From an uncultured Acidobacteriota bacterium (GTDB lineage: Bacteria > Acidobacteriota > Terriglobia > UBA7540), in NCBI GenBank assembly GCA_937900045.1, contig CALCEB010000109.1:1-13347 (forward strand): DNA of 13,347 nt, given 5' to 3'. Below the pieces are notes generated by a model that was not told where the DNA came from, made no database searches, and saw only the letters and a list, made by a program, of their open reading frames with translations. Made by a program: the position numbers and the translations under genes. This document shows, piece after piece, positions 1-6,861 of the stretch (position 1 is the first letter of the stretch; every line of letters starts with the position of its first letter).

Positions 1-22
1 ACCGGATACGTGTCCCTTGACA

Positions 23-55
23 GAGCCGACGCCGTTATAGACGCCGCTACAGCAA
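23..55 (+). repeat. Degenerate half copy of GCTACAG-ended palindromic repeat
   Basis: This stretch shares the string TATAGAC-GCCGCTACAGCAA with the segment at 1275-1306, and the end GCCGCTACAG resembles the right end of the complete double-hairpin element at 2556-2610. The left arm is degenerate: it reads GACGCC where GGCGTC would be needed to pair, so no good hairpin forms. It lies just upstream of the promoter of the VWFA gene. I read it as a decayed, REP-like intergenic repeat. Similarity between copies is seen directly; membership in a genome-wide family is inferred. Confidence 0.5.
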
Positions 56-88
56 CCAACCTGCACTGCTGCCGCCCGGTGTCTCACC

Positions 89-117
89 TTGACGCATTTC
101 CGCCTCACTCCTATAAT
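89..117 (+). promoter_or_regulatory. Sigma70-type promoter of the VWFA gene
   Basis: TTGACG (89-94) and a perfect TATAAT (112-117) are separated by exactly 17 bases, 11 of 12 matches to the sigma70 consensus. Transcription would start near 124, giving a leader of about 19 bases that carries an AGGA ribosome binding site (132-135) seven bases before the ATG at 143. This is the best promoter in the window and suggests strong constitutive expression of the gene. Confidence 0.8.
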
Positions 118-142
118 CTCGGTGGTGGATTAGGACAACTTC

Positions 143-1132
143 ATGAACATTTCTCTCCGCGCTGCCAGCCTGCTATTCATAGTTGCGGCGACGTTGGGCG
201 CACGCGCCCCCCAGCAGCCTTCAACCCCTCCGGGCCAAGTTAAGACTTCACCGCCTGTTCCCGCAACTGGTCAAAAAGGGCCGCCTGTCAATGCTTCCAA
301 GAGTATTAAAGTTCAAGTTAACTTGGTGAACGTGCTCTTTACCGTGGTGGACAAGAAGAAACATCTGGTGCTCAATCTGACCCAGAATGATTTCCGGGTC
401 CTCGAAGATGGCAAACCGCAGACCGTCACCCACTTCAGCCGGGAAACTGATCTGCCGCTTCGCATCGGGGTGCTGGTGGACAGCAGCAACAGTATCCGGG
501 AGCGGCTGCACTTCGAACAGGACGCGGCTACCGACTTTCTGGACGAAACCTTGCGCCCGGGCGAGGACCAGGCATTTGTGGTGGGATTCGACGTGGAACC
601 TCAACTGCTCCAGGACTACACTGATGACACGGACAAGCTCAGTCAGGCCATCCGCAGTATTGAAGCGGGTGGCGGCACAGGACTTTTTGATGCCCTCTAT
701 TATGCTTGCAAGCAGAAGATGGTGTTTCTACCGCCCCCCGTCCCCTACCTGCGCCGCGTGCTAATTGTGGTGAGTGATGGCATGGACAACAACAGCGAGC
801 ACTCCCGCGATGAAGCCTTGGCCATGGCGCAACGCGCCGAAGTCACGATCTTTGCGATCAGCACCAATCGCAGCGGCATCACCGGCCGCGGCGACAAAGT
901 CCTTGAATATTTCGCCAACCAGACCGGCGGCCGCGCCTTCTTCCCGTTTGAGGCAAGCGACCTGGGCACCAATTTCCAGGAGATTGCCAAAGAGCTTCGC
1001 AGCCAATACAGCCTTGCCTACATCTCAAGCAACCCCGCCCATGACGGCACATTCCGCCGCATCACTATCAAGCCGTTGCTGAAAGGGCTTTCGGTTCGCG
1101 CCAAAGCCGGATATTTCGCGCCTTCGCAGTGA
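143..1132 (+). CDS. Secreted VWFA-domain protein, acidobacterial type
   Basis: A 329-residue protein with a short N-terminal signal peptide (hydrophobic residues about 5-20, AxA-like end near ARA) followed by a Pro/Thr/Gln-rich linker to about residue 50. A short beta-rich segment (about 55-100, containing DFRVLEDGKPQ) precedes a von Willebrand factor A domain (about 105-300). The metal-binding MIDAS residues are present: D113-x-S115-x-S117, T179 in GGGTGLFDAL, and D212 in VSDGMDN. The arrangement matches the VWFA-related family that is expanded in Acidobacteria, whose members have no settled function; adhesion or protein-protein binding outside the cytoplasm is likely. The start is fixed by AGGA seven bases upstream and the promoter at 89-117. 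It appears monocistronic, since the next gene is on the other strand. Confidence 0.88.
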   Translation: MNISLRAASLLFIVAATLGARAPQQPSTPPGQVKTSPPVPATGQKGPPVNASKSIKVQVNLVNVLFTVVDKKKHLVLNLTQNDFRVLEDGKPQTVTHFSRETDLPLRIGVLVDSSNSIRERLHFEQDAATDFLDETLRPGEDQAFVVGFDVEPQLLQDYTDDTDKLSQAIRSIEAGGGTGLFDALYYACKQKMVFLPPPVPYLRRVLIVVSDGMDNNSEHSRDEALAMAQRAEVTIFAISTNRSGITGRGDKVLEYFANQTGGRAFFPFEASDLGTNFQEIAKELRSQYSLAYISSNPAHDGTFRRITIKPLLKGLSVRAKAGYFAPSQ

Positions 1133-1274
1133 GCAATTGGAGCGAACGGGGATCATGCTCCGGCTTGGAAGCTCCTGCTGCCGGCGCCGGTGAGACGCCT
1201 GCGCTTCCGTTATCTTCCGGCAGTGGCGGCGACCGGCGGCCATAGAGCACCCCCGTAGTTTCTATATTTTCTTA

Positions 1275-1306
1275 GAGCCGGCGGTTATAGACCGCCGCTA
1301 CAGCAA
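1275..1306 (+). repeat. Half copy of GCTACAG-ended palindromic repeat
   Basis: Contains a perfect 6-bp hairpin GGCGGT (1280-1285), TATAG loop, ACCGCC (1291-1296), followed by GCTACAG (1297-1303). The string TATAGAC.GCCGCTACAGCAA recurs at 23-55, and AGACCG.CGCTACAG recurs in the right half of the element at 2556-2610. It lies in the 231-base gap between the convergent VWFA and racemase genes. The rest of that gap holds GC-rich sequence (about 1180-1250, with CCGGCGGCCATAGA) that may be older debris of the same repeat type. No gene is visible there. Confidence 0.6.
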
Positions 1307-1363
1307 GCACGGGCGCAAAACCTAAGTGCCGCAAAACCAGCACAACCGGTTCCGTGAGATCAA

Positions 1364-2470
1364 TTACTGGAACATCTCCTTCCGCACCGTGAGCTTTTCA
1401 ATCCTTTCAACATTCGGGGTGAAGCCGAGTCCCGGAGTCTCAGGAACTCGAATGGCGCCGTAATCCGTCACCGTCACCTCGGGCTGGATGATGTCCTCCG
1501 CCCAATAGCGGCGGCTGGCCGAAACGTCGCCGGGCAGCGTGAAGCCTTCGAGCGAGGAGAGCGCAATGTTGTGGGCCCTGCCGATGCCGGATTCAAGCAT
1601 CCCGCCACACCATACGGGAATGTTCTGGGCGCGGCAGATGTCATGCACGGCGCGCGCCGAGGTAAAGCCGCCCACCCGGCCCAGCTTGATGTTGATGATC
1701 TTACACGCGCCCACTTCAATGGCTTTCCGCGCGTCATCCGCAGAGTGAATGGATTCATCCAGGCAGACCGGAGTGGTCAGCTCCTTCTGCAGACGAACGT
1801 GGTCCAGAATATCGTCCCACCCGAGCGGCTGCTCCACCATCATCAAGTAAAACCGGTCGAAGAGCTTCAAATGCTCCATGTCAGCCAGAGTATAAGCGGA
1901 GTTTGCGTCCGCCATCAGATGGATTTTTGGAAATTTCTGGCGGATGCGGTCCAACACTTCAACATCCCAACCGGGCTTGATCTTCACCTTGATGCGTTGA
2001 TAGCCGGCGGTGACTTCGAGCTCAATCTTTTGCAGGAGCTCGTCAATGGTATTCTGAATGCCAATCGAAACACCGCAGGGAATTTCCTCAAGAGTTCCGC
2101 CCATCAAACGCGCCAGCGGAACCTTCGTCTGCTGCGATTCGATGTCCCATAGCGCATTTTCCAAGGCCGCCTTCGCCATATTGTGGCCGCGAATGGGCCG
2201 GAAACAGTTGGGTAGGTCCGAAGGCGAAGACCAATTCTTGCCAATCGTCCCGGGAATCAGAAAGTCGCGCAGAATGTGCCATGCGGTCTCCGGCGTTTCG
2301 TAGTTGTAGAACGGAGCCTCTCCGCAAGTCACTTCACCCCAACCGGTCACGCCGTCCGCCACGGCCTTCACCAGCACAATACGCCTCTCCGTGGTACGGC
2401 CGAAACTGGTCTCAAAGAAATGAATCAGCGGCATCCGGATTTCCAGCAACTCAACCCGCTCTATTTTCAT
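1364..2470 (-). CDS. menC: Enolase-superfamily OSBS / N-succinylamino-acid racemase
   Basis: A 368-residue member of the muconate-lactonising subgroup of the enolase superfamily. The family either dehydrates SHCHC to o-succinylbenzoate (menaquinone synthesis) or racemises N-succinylamino acids; many members do both. Visible catalytic residues are K161-x-K163 in RIKVKIKPG (acid/base pair), metal ligands D188 (MADAN), E213 (VEQP) and D238 (LDES), and the opposite base K262 (NIKLGRVGG). GGMLESGIGRAHN (about 289-301) is typical of the racemase/OSBS family. I start at the ATG at 2468-2470 (MKIERVELLEI), where family homology begins; an upstream in-frame ATG would add 19 unlikely residues. It lies downstream of a GNAT gene on the same strand, which favours N-succinylamino-acid racemase as a role. 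The symbol menC is used for the family; no other men gene is in the window. Confidence 0.85.
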   Translation of the reverse strand: MKIERVELLEIRMPLIHFFETSFGRTTERRIVLVKAVADGVTGWGEVTCGEAPFYNYETPETAWHILRDFLIPGTIGKNWSSPSDLPNCFRPIRGHNMAKAALENALWDIESQQTKVPLARLMGGTLEEIPCGVSIGIQNTIDELLQKIELEVTAGYQRIKVKIKPGWDVEVLDRIRQKFPKIHLMADANSAYTLADMEHLKLFDRFYLMMVEQPLGWDDILDHVRLQKELTTPVCLDESIHSADDARKAIEVGACKIINIKLGRVGGFTSARAVHDICRAQNIPVWCGGMLESGIGRAHNIALSSLEGFTLPGDVSASRRYWAEDIIQPEVTVTDYGAIRVPETPGLGFTPNVERIEKLTVRKEMFQ

Positions 2471-2534
2471 GATGTCCCTTTTATAAACTTGGATGGCACA
2501 GTCCCTAGAACTGCGCCGCTTATACATGAGGACA

Positions 2535-2630
2535 TAAGTCGGCGACGGGCATTTGCTGTAGCGCCGCTCTATGAGCGGCGAAATCCGCCGGTCTCAGACC
2601 GGCGCTACAGAACCGAGCATCGCCGACTTA
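2535..2630. repeat. Nested double-hairpin repeat (REP pair / MITE-like)
   Basis: The core (2556-2610) has 11-bp terminal inverted repeats, CTGTAGCGCCG at 2556-2566 and CGGCGCTACAG at 2600-2610. Inside are two perfect 8-bp hairpins with 3-base loops: CGCCGCTC/GAGCGGCG (2562-2580) and CGCCGGTC/GACCGGCG (2586-2604), separated by five bases (2581-2585). An outer 11-bp inverted repeat, TAAGTCGGCGA (2535-2545) and TCGCCGACTTA (2620-2630), encloses the core with nearly equal spacers of 10 and 9 bases. The layout is like bacterial REP pairs or small non-autonomous elements. It occupies the gap between the GNAT gene and the racemase, so transcription of that unit must pass through it; the RNA could fold and reduce readthrough or protect the upstream message. 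No transposase or RAYT gene is in the window. Confidence 0.8.
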
Positions 2631-2647
2631 CGACCGTGCGCATAGCG

Positions 2648-3403
2648 TCACTCCGGCAAATGCAAATCCACAGCTCGATCCAACTGGTATAGTCCTTGGG
2701 GGCCATCAAATGCAAAGCCAGTAATCACCAGTCCCCTTCTGAATAAGCCAGTCAGCCGCATCCGCACCTTCGCCTGCGCGGCTCGAGCTTCGCGCGGATG
2801 ATCGTCAGCCCAAGATTTCATATCTGCGGGAATTTCAACCTGCGCCACCGGCTTGGCCTGAGGATCCCGCGGTGGCTTTCCCGCAATCGCCCGCTTCACC
2901 CGGGGGGACTTCAACCACCACTCACAGATCAACCGGTCGCTCGGCAGCCCTTGCTGCAGGCGGCTCTTGACGGCGCCATAATAATCCGGCGTGTAGCGGC
3001 GGGAGATGGCTCCCAGCCGCGCCAGATTCAGGAAAGCGTTTTTGGCCCGCATCGGGTCAAACGTCCATTCGATGCAATCAATGTTCGCGTCCAGCGCCAG
3101 CCGCCGCTGTTGCAGCTTGAGGCGCTGTCCAAGGCCGCGATTCTCGTGTCCGGCTTTAACGCCGAGTGCCAGCGAGTGAATGTAACGCCGCTCGTTGCGC
3201 CAAGCCGGCATGCCCGTGACAAACCCCACAATCTCGCCGCCCGGCGCAAAAGCCCCCAATACCATGCCGCCAATCTTTTGCAAGTTCACGAACAAGCGTA
3301 GGGGATAGACTTCATCTTCCGCATAGCCCCAGATTTTCCTCTGCAAATCCACACAACCTGCCAGCTCCCGAAGCGTCCGGCAGGACCGGATGACGTATCT
3401 CAT
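2648..3403 (-). CDS. GNAT-family acyltransferase (COG3375 type)
   Basis: A 251-residue protein with a GNAT fold in the N-terminal two thirds. The acyl-CoA pyrophosphate loop is visible as GHENRGLGQRL (R89-G90-L91-G92), after the strand SLALGV. EWTFDPM (112-118), NLARLGA (126-132) and a Tyr-rich YTPDYYG (137-143), with SDRLICEWWL (155-164), are hallmarks of the COG3375 group. Genes of this group are known next to N-succinylamino-acid racemases; in Geobacillus the partner was assigned as succinyl-CoA:D-amino-acid N-succinyltransferase. That activity is inferred here from context. The ATG (3401-3403) overlaps the mazG stop by four bases, indicating translational coupling. The C-terminal 70 residues (Arg/Lys-rich, about 165-251) are not assigned. 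An N-acetyltransferase with another acceptor is the main alternative. Confidence 0.75.
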   Translation of the reverse strand: MRYVIRSCRTLRELAGCVDLQRKIWGYAEDEVYPLRLFVNLQKIGGMVLGAFAPGGEIVGFVTGMPAWRNERRYIHSLALGVKAGHENRGLGQRLKLQQRRLALDANIDCIEWTFDPMRAKNAFLNLARLGAISRRYTPDYYGAVKSRLQQGLPSDRLICEWWLKSPRVKRAIAGKPPRDPQAKPVAQVEIPADMKSWADDHPREARAAQAKVRMRLTGLFRRGLVITGFAFDGPQGLYQLDRAVDLHLPE

Positions 3404-4251
3404 CTCTTCTCAGCCCGTTTGACTTCGTTCCAGAGAGCTTCAAGCTCCTGCGGGTCCATTTTCCGGATAGGTTTTCCGAGGCCGGCTGCACCAGCTTCCA
3501 TAGCCTTGAACCGGCGCGTGAACTTCTGATTCGCCCGCCGCAGGCAGGTTTCCGGGTCTGAGCGCAAATATCGCGCCACATTAGCCACTGCGAATAAAAG
3601 ATCGCCCACTTCCTCTTCCACGCGGCGGGTTTCCGAGGGCTTTGCTCCCTCCAACTCCAGCCGCAGCTCGTGAATCTCTTCCTCCACCTTGTCGAGCAAG
3701 TTCTGAATGTCCGGCCAGTCAAACCTATTTTCTGCGGCGCGATTTCCAATCTCATGAGCTTCGAGCAAAGCGGGAAGCGCCCGGGGGATCCCGTCGAGGA
3801 TGGATTTTTCCTCAATCTTTTCTGCAGGGTTGCTCCGGCCAATTTCCTCTGCCGCCTGCGCAAATTCTGCCTTCTTCTCATCTTGCTTTACGCGCATCCA
3901 GCTTTCGAGCGCCTCTTGCGGATTCCGCGCACGGGTTTCACCAAACACGTGTGGATGCCGGCGCACTAGCTTTTCGTGCAGCTTGCGGGTGACGTCGTCC
4001 ACCGTGAAATGGTTTTCCTCCTCCGCCAACCGCGAATAGAAGATCACTTGGAACAGAAGGTCACCCAACTCCTCCTCGAGACTGCCGAAGTCCCGTGCAT
4101 TCACTGCATCCACCACTTCGTAAGCCTCTTCCAGCATGAGGCCCTTGACAGAATCGTAGTCCTGGGCACGATCCCACGGGCAACCTTCCGGCCCACGCAA
4201 CCGCGCCATTAAGTCAACGAGTTTGGAAAAATTTTGATCGGACAAGTTCAC
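3400..4251 (-). CDS. mazG: Nucleoside triphosphate pyrophosphohydrolase MazG
   Basis: A 283-residue two-domain MazG, which hydrolyses (d)NTPs to the monophosphate and pyrophosphate and is thought to clean nucleotide pools and influence the ppGpp response. Domain 1 (about 1-115) has GCPWD (23-27), EExxE at E41/E42/E45 and ExxD at E61/D64, plus RRHPHVFG (97-104). Domain 2 (about 165-255) repeats the metal site with E191/E192/E195 and E214/D217. The link segment KSILDGIPRALPALLEA is typical of the long form, and the length is close to the 263 residues of E. coli MazG. The predicted start is GTG (4249-4251) with only a weak upstream Shine-Dalgarno; ATG at codon 15 would cut into the domain and is less likely. 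It is the first gene of the mazG-GNAT-racemase unit. Confidence 0.93.
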   Translation of the reverse strand: MNLSDQNFSKLVDLMARLRGPEGCPWDRAQDYDSVKGLMLEEAYEVVDAVNARDFGSLEEELGDLLFQVIFYSRLAEEENHFTVDDVTRKLHEKLVRRHPHVFGETRARNPQEALESWMRVKQDEKKAEFAQAAEEIGRSNPAEKIEEKSILDGIPRALPALLEAHEIGNRAAENRFDWPDIQNLLDKVEEEIHELRLELEGAKPSETRRVEEEVGDLLFAVANVARYLRSDPETCLRRANQKFTRRFKAMEAGAAGLGKPIRKMDPQELEALWNEVKRAEKR

Positions 4252-4354
4252 TGTTGGCTTGTACCCATTCCGAGTTGTGCCCCAATCGTGCTTGAACCGC
4301 CCGGGTCTAGAATGGAAGGCTCTATCTGGCGACGTGATAAAATGCCAGTCCAGT

Positions 4355-4384
4355 AATGTACCAATTTCACTTCAGAATTGGCAA
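4355..4384 (-). promoter_or_regulatory. Candidate promoter of mazG unit with operator-like palindrome
   Basis: On the minus strand TTGCCA (4384-4379) and TACATT (4360-4355) are 18 bases apart, matching the sigma70 hexamers at 5/6 and 4/6. The spacer and part of the -35 coincide with an inverted repeat, CCAATT (4361-4366) and AATTGG (4376-4381), separated by nine bases. A dimeric repressor bound there would block the promoter. The leader to the mazG GTG would be about 95 bases. The hexamers and repeat are seen; their use is inferred. Confidence 0.35.
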
Positions 4385-4570
4385 TGTCCGGCCACTCCCC
4401 GCGTCCAGGGGTAGTTTCTAAGGTGGGTCCCGGTTACAACATCTTGCGAACCTCCGTAGATCTCCAAGGAAGAAGTGAGATTCTGCTATGCCTGCAGATG
4501 ACACGCAAATTGTGGAACTCCGCCAGCCCAATTTCGTATGAGAGAATGAAGGTGGTAAGGAGAAATGGTG

Positions 4571-4771
4571 ATGGTCAAGTTCCTGCTATGGTGTATTCTC
4601 CTAGTCCTGTGCTGGCCGCTGGCGCTTCTGGCACTGGTTCTTTATCCCTTCGTCTGGCTCATTCTGCTACCATTCCGCATCGCCGGCATTGCCCTTGACG
4701 GCGTGTTTGCACTCCTCGCCGCAATCATCCTGTTCCCCGCCCGCCTGCTCCGCGGACCCAACCAGATCTGA
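4571..4771 (+). CDS. Small hydrophobic membrane protein
   Basis: A 66-residue protein that is almost entirely hydrophobic: a first membrane segment at about residues 3-29 (LLWCILLVLCWPLALLALVL onward) and a second at about 38-58 (GIALDGVFALLAAIILF), ending in a basic tail with RLLRGPNQI. I choose the ATG at 4571 because AAGGAG (4557-4562) lies eight bases before it; the ATG at 4565 is only two bases from that site. The strong ribosome binding site and the clean two-helix layout support a real gene. I do not recognise the family. It stands alone, divergent from mazG and about 300 bases before the phosphoesterase gene, so context gives no role. Confidence 0.65.
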   Translation: MVKFLLWCILLVLCWPLALLALVLYPFVWLILLPFRIAGIALDGVFALLAAIILFPARLLRGPNQI

Positions 4772-5074
4772 ACACAGTACGTTGAATGTCCCCCAGCCAC
4801 GTTGATGGTGAACTTGTTTAATCAATGCGGATACGTCGGCCGGTGACCAAAGAACAGAGAATAATGAACGGCAGCCACCAGGCGGTGCAAAGGCCATTCG
4901 TAAGTCGCCGCCACAATTCTGATGGGACCTTAATGTCCAAAAAACTGCATCCACGGTTCCACGCATCGGATCGCAATCTGCTATGCTTGGCCGGACGGGG
5001 ATGAATGGGCTGGCGAGCAACTGCCGGTCGCCAGCTACGGATTCGCTTCAGAATAAAACAAAGAGGCTATTCTA
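4772..5074 (+). other. Intergenic region before the phosphoesterase gene
   Basis: This 303-base stretch shows no convincing gene. The only structured part is an inverted repeat at 5009-5035, annotated separately, and the ribosome binding site AAGAGG (5061-5066). No good sigma70 hexamer pair was found, although the downstream gene presumably has its own promoter here. Confidence 0.5.
5009..5035. repeat. 8-bp inverted repeat upstream of phosphoesterase
   Basis: GCTGGCGA (5009-5016) and TCGCCAGC (5028-5035) are perfect inverted arms around an 11-base centre. The repeat ends 39 bases before the ATG at 5075. It could be an operator or an mRNA hairpin in the leader. It has no T-run, so it is not an intrinsic terminator for the small membrane protein gene. 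Confidence 0.45.
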
Positions 5075-6511
5075 ATGCCGAATGCGATGGACCAAATCAA
5101 GAACGTGGTCGTTCTCATGCTTGAAAATCGCTCCTTCGATCACATGCTGGGATACCTGCGGAGCGCAACCTATCCGATTGACGGCCTGACGGGAAATGAG
5201 TTCAACCTGGAAGACCCCAGCAATCCGGCAAGTGTCCAGGTGAATGTGAACAACCAGGCAAAGTATCAGGGCGACCTCCACATTGACCCGGCTCACGATA
5301 CGCTCAACGTCAACGATCAACTCTTCGGGACGGGAACCCCGGCGTCCGGAGTGGCGCCCACAAACCGGTGGTTCGTTTTCAACTACGCCCATGTAAACGG
5401 CAACAATCCCGCCAACGCGCACAACATTATGAACTGCTTTGCGCCCGTAAAAATTCCAGCCTTGACGGCGCTGGCGCAGGAGTTTGCAGTTTGTGACCAC
5501 TGGCACTCTTCCGTTCCAGGGCAGACGTGGCCCAACCGCTTCTTCGTGCATGCCGCCACTTCTGACGGCTACCTGGACAACACCATGCGCCATTACGGTA
5601 TGCGCACCATCTACGACAATCTGAGCGCCCAAGGATTTTCCTGGAACATCTACTTTCATGACGTTCCGCAGAGCCTGGCCTTCGCGCATTTGCAGATCTC
5701 GCTTTTCAAAGACCGTTTCAAGCTCTTCGACAACTTTAAGAAGGATGCGCAGAGTGGAACGCTTCCCAGCTACTCCTTCATCGAACCGCGTTACAACGAT
5801 TTTCTGCTTTGGAAGGCGAACGATGAGCATCCCGACCACGACGTCAGTCTGGGCGACGCGCTGATCGCCGATGTTTACGAGGCGCTGCGCAGCTCACCCC
5901 AATGGAACCAAAGCTTGCTGGTGATCCTTTACGACGAACATGGCGGCATCTTCGATCACATTCCTCCGCCCGGCGGGTCGCCCTACGCGGTGAATCCGGA
6001 TGGAAAAAACTCCAGCTCACCGCCTTTCAACTTTGACCGCCTAGGAGTGCGAGTGCCCGCCGTGCTGGTCTCACCCTACATCGCCAAAGGCGGCATTGAC
6101 CCCCAGGTTTACGACCATACGTCACTCCTGGCAACGGTCAAGAAGATTTTCAACCTGCCTGATTTCCTGACGCAACGCGACGCCGCCGCGGCGACGTTTG
6201 AAAACAACTTGGCTCTGGAGCAACCGCGCAGCGATGCGCCCCTCGGTCTCGATCGCGCCGCCGGCGCGGCCGCCCTCGCCAAGATGAATACTCCGGTGAC
6301 CCTGGAGAAGGTCAACCAGGCCGTGGCAGCCGGCGAAGCGTCACAGTCACCTTTGACGGAGTTACAAAGGAGCCTCGTTGATCTGGTCGATGGCCTGGAC
6401 ACAGGCGAGTCCCACTTCCTGGCTGTCGCGCGGACAGCTCACGTCGTAGAGACCGAGCACGAAGCCGCCGTGCACACCCAGGAGACTGTGGCCCGCTTTC
6501 TCGGATGGTAG
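5075..6511 (+). CDS. Phospholipase C/acid phosphatase-family phosphoesterase
   Basis: A 478-residue member of the phosphoesterase family that includes bacterial phospholipase C and AcpA-type acid phosphatases, which cleave phosphate ester or phosphodiester bonds at a metal centre. Motifs: ENRSFDH (17-23, with the metal ligand and nucleophile region), DHWHSSVPGQTWPNR (141-155), EPRYNDF (237-243), NDEHPDHD (249-256), YDEHGGIFDH (286-295) and YDHTSLLATVKK (346-357). The C-terminal 100 residues are Ala/Glu-rich and probably helical. Many family members carry a Tat signal peptide; here the conserved domain begins at about residue 6 and no export signal is visible, so it is probably cytoplasmic or exported by another route. 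The start is supported by AAGAGG eight bases upstream. Substrate cannot be told from sequence. Confidence 0.88.
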   Translation: MPNAMDQIKNVVVLMLENRSFDHMLGYLRSATYPIDGLTGNEFNLEDPSNPASVQVNVNNQAKYQGDLHIDPAHDTLNVNDQLFGTGTPASGVAPTNRWFVFNYAHVNGNNPANAHNIMNCFAPVKIPALTALAQEFAVCDHWHSSVPGQTWPNRFFVHAATSDGYLDNTMRHYGMRTIYDNLSAQGFSWNIYFHDVPQSLAFAHLQISLFKDRFKLFDNFKKDAQSGTLPSYSFIEPRYNDFLLWKANDEHPDHDVSLGDALIADVYEALRSSPQWNQSLLVILYDEHGGIFDHIPPPGGSPYAVNPDGKNSSSPPFNFDRLGVRVPAVLVSPYIAKGGIDPQVYDHTSLLATVKKIFNLPDFLTQRDAAAATFENNLALEQPRSDAPLGLDRAAGAAALAKMNTPVTLEKVNQAVAAGEASQSPLTELQRSLVDLVDGLDTGESHFLAVARTAHVVETEHEAAVHTQETVARFLGW

Positions 6512-6861
6512 TAGGATGCGCAAAAGGCATTATGCCAACTGGATGTTCAAGCCAGCGTGCGCAGTCGATGTGCGGACGTGGGAATCTCGCTGGCTGGGGC
6601 CGGTTTCCGATTCCCTGCCCTGACACGCTCGCCGCAGAGCGCACCCTGGGTCATTCCCGGAGTTAGGAGTGGAAACCCCTCATCAAATGCCCAAATTCTG
6701 GCGAAGGATTGTCATAGACGGAGCGGTGTGTTACGTTGGAGTCATTTGAAGTATAAGGCTTTCGCTGGAATGATCAAATCTGACGCCGGAGGGCTGATCG
6801 TGGGTTCCTGGAAGGTCAGGATGCCCGCCGCGGGAATCCAACTTCGGCGAATGGAACGTGG
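6512..6861 (+). other. Intergenic region before mrdA
   Basis: This 350-base stretch has no recognisable gene. A 103-codon open frame (6557-6868) overlaps the mrdA start but has no recognisable domain, and I do not call it. A small palindrome, GGCAT-T-ATGCC (6526-6536), follows the phosphoesterase stop. Weak promoter-like strings are TTGTCA (6709-6714) with TACGTT 17 bases on, and an isolated TATAAG (6752-6757); one may serve mrdA. mreC or mreD, often upstream of mrdA, is not here. Confidence 0.4.

Noticed and set aside
10..243. 77-codon open frame across the VWFA promoter and start
   Set aside because: It covers a near-perfect promoter and the 5' end of a well supported gene in another frame.
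1139..1161. GGAGC/GCTCC inverted repeat just after the VWFA gene
   Set aside because: Only five base pairs with a 13-base loop and no T-run, so not supported as a terminator.
4378..4698. 106-codon open frame overlapping the small membrane protein
   Set aside because: No ribosome binding site and low-complexity composition; the hydrophobic frame at 4571-4771 has the strong one.
4667..5020. 117-codon minus-strand open frame before the phosphoesterase gene
   Set aside because: No recognisable motif, overlaps the small membrane protein gene, and has Cys/Gly-rich composition typical of a shadow frame.
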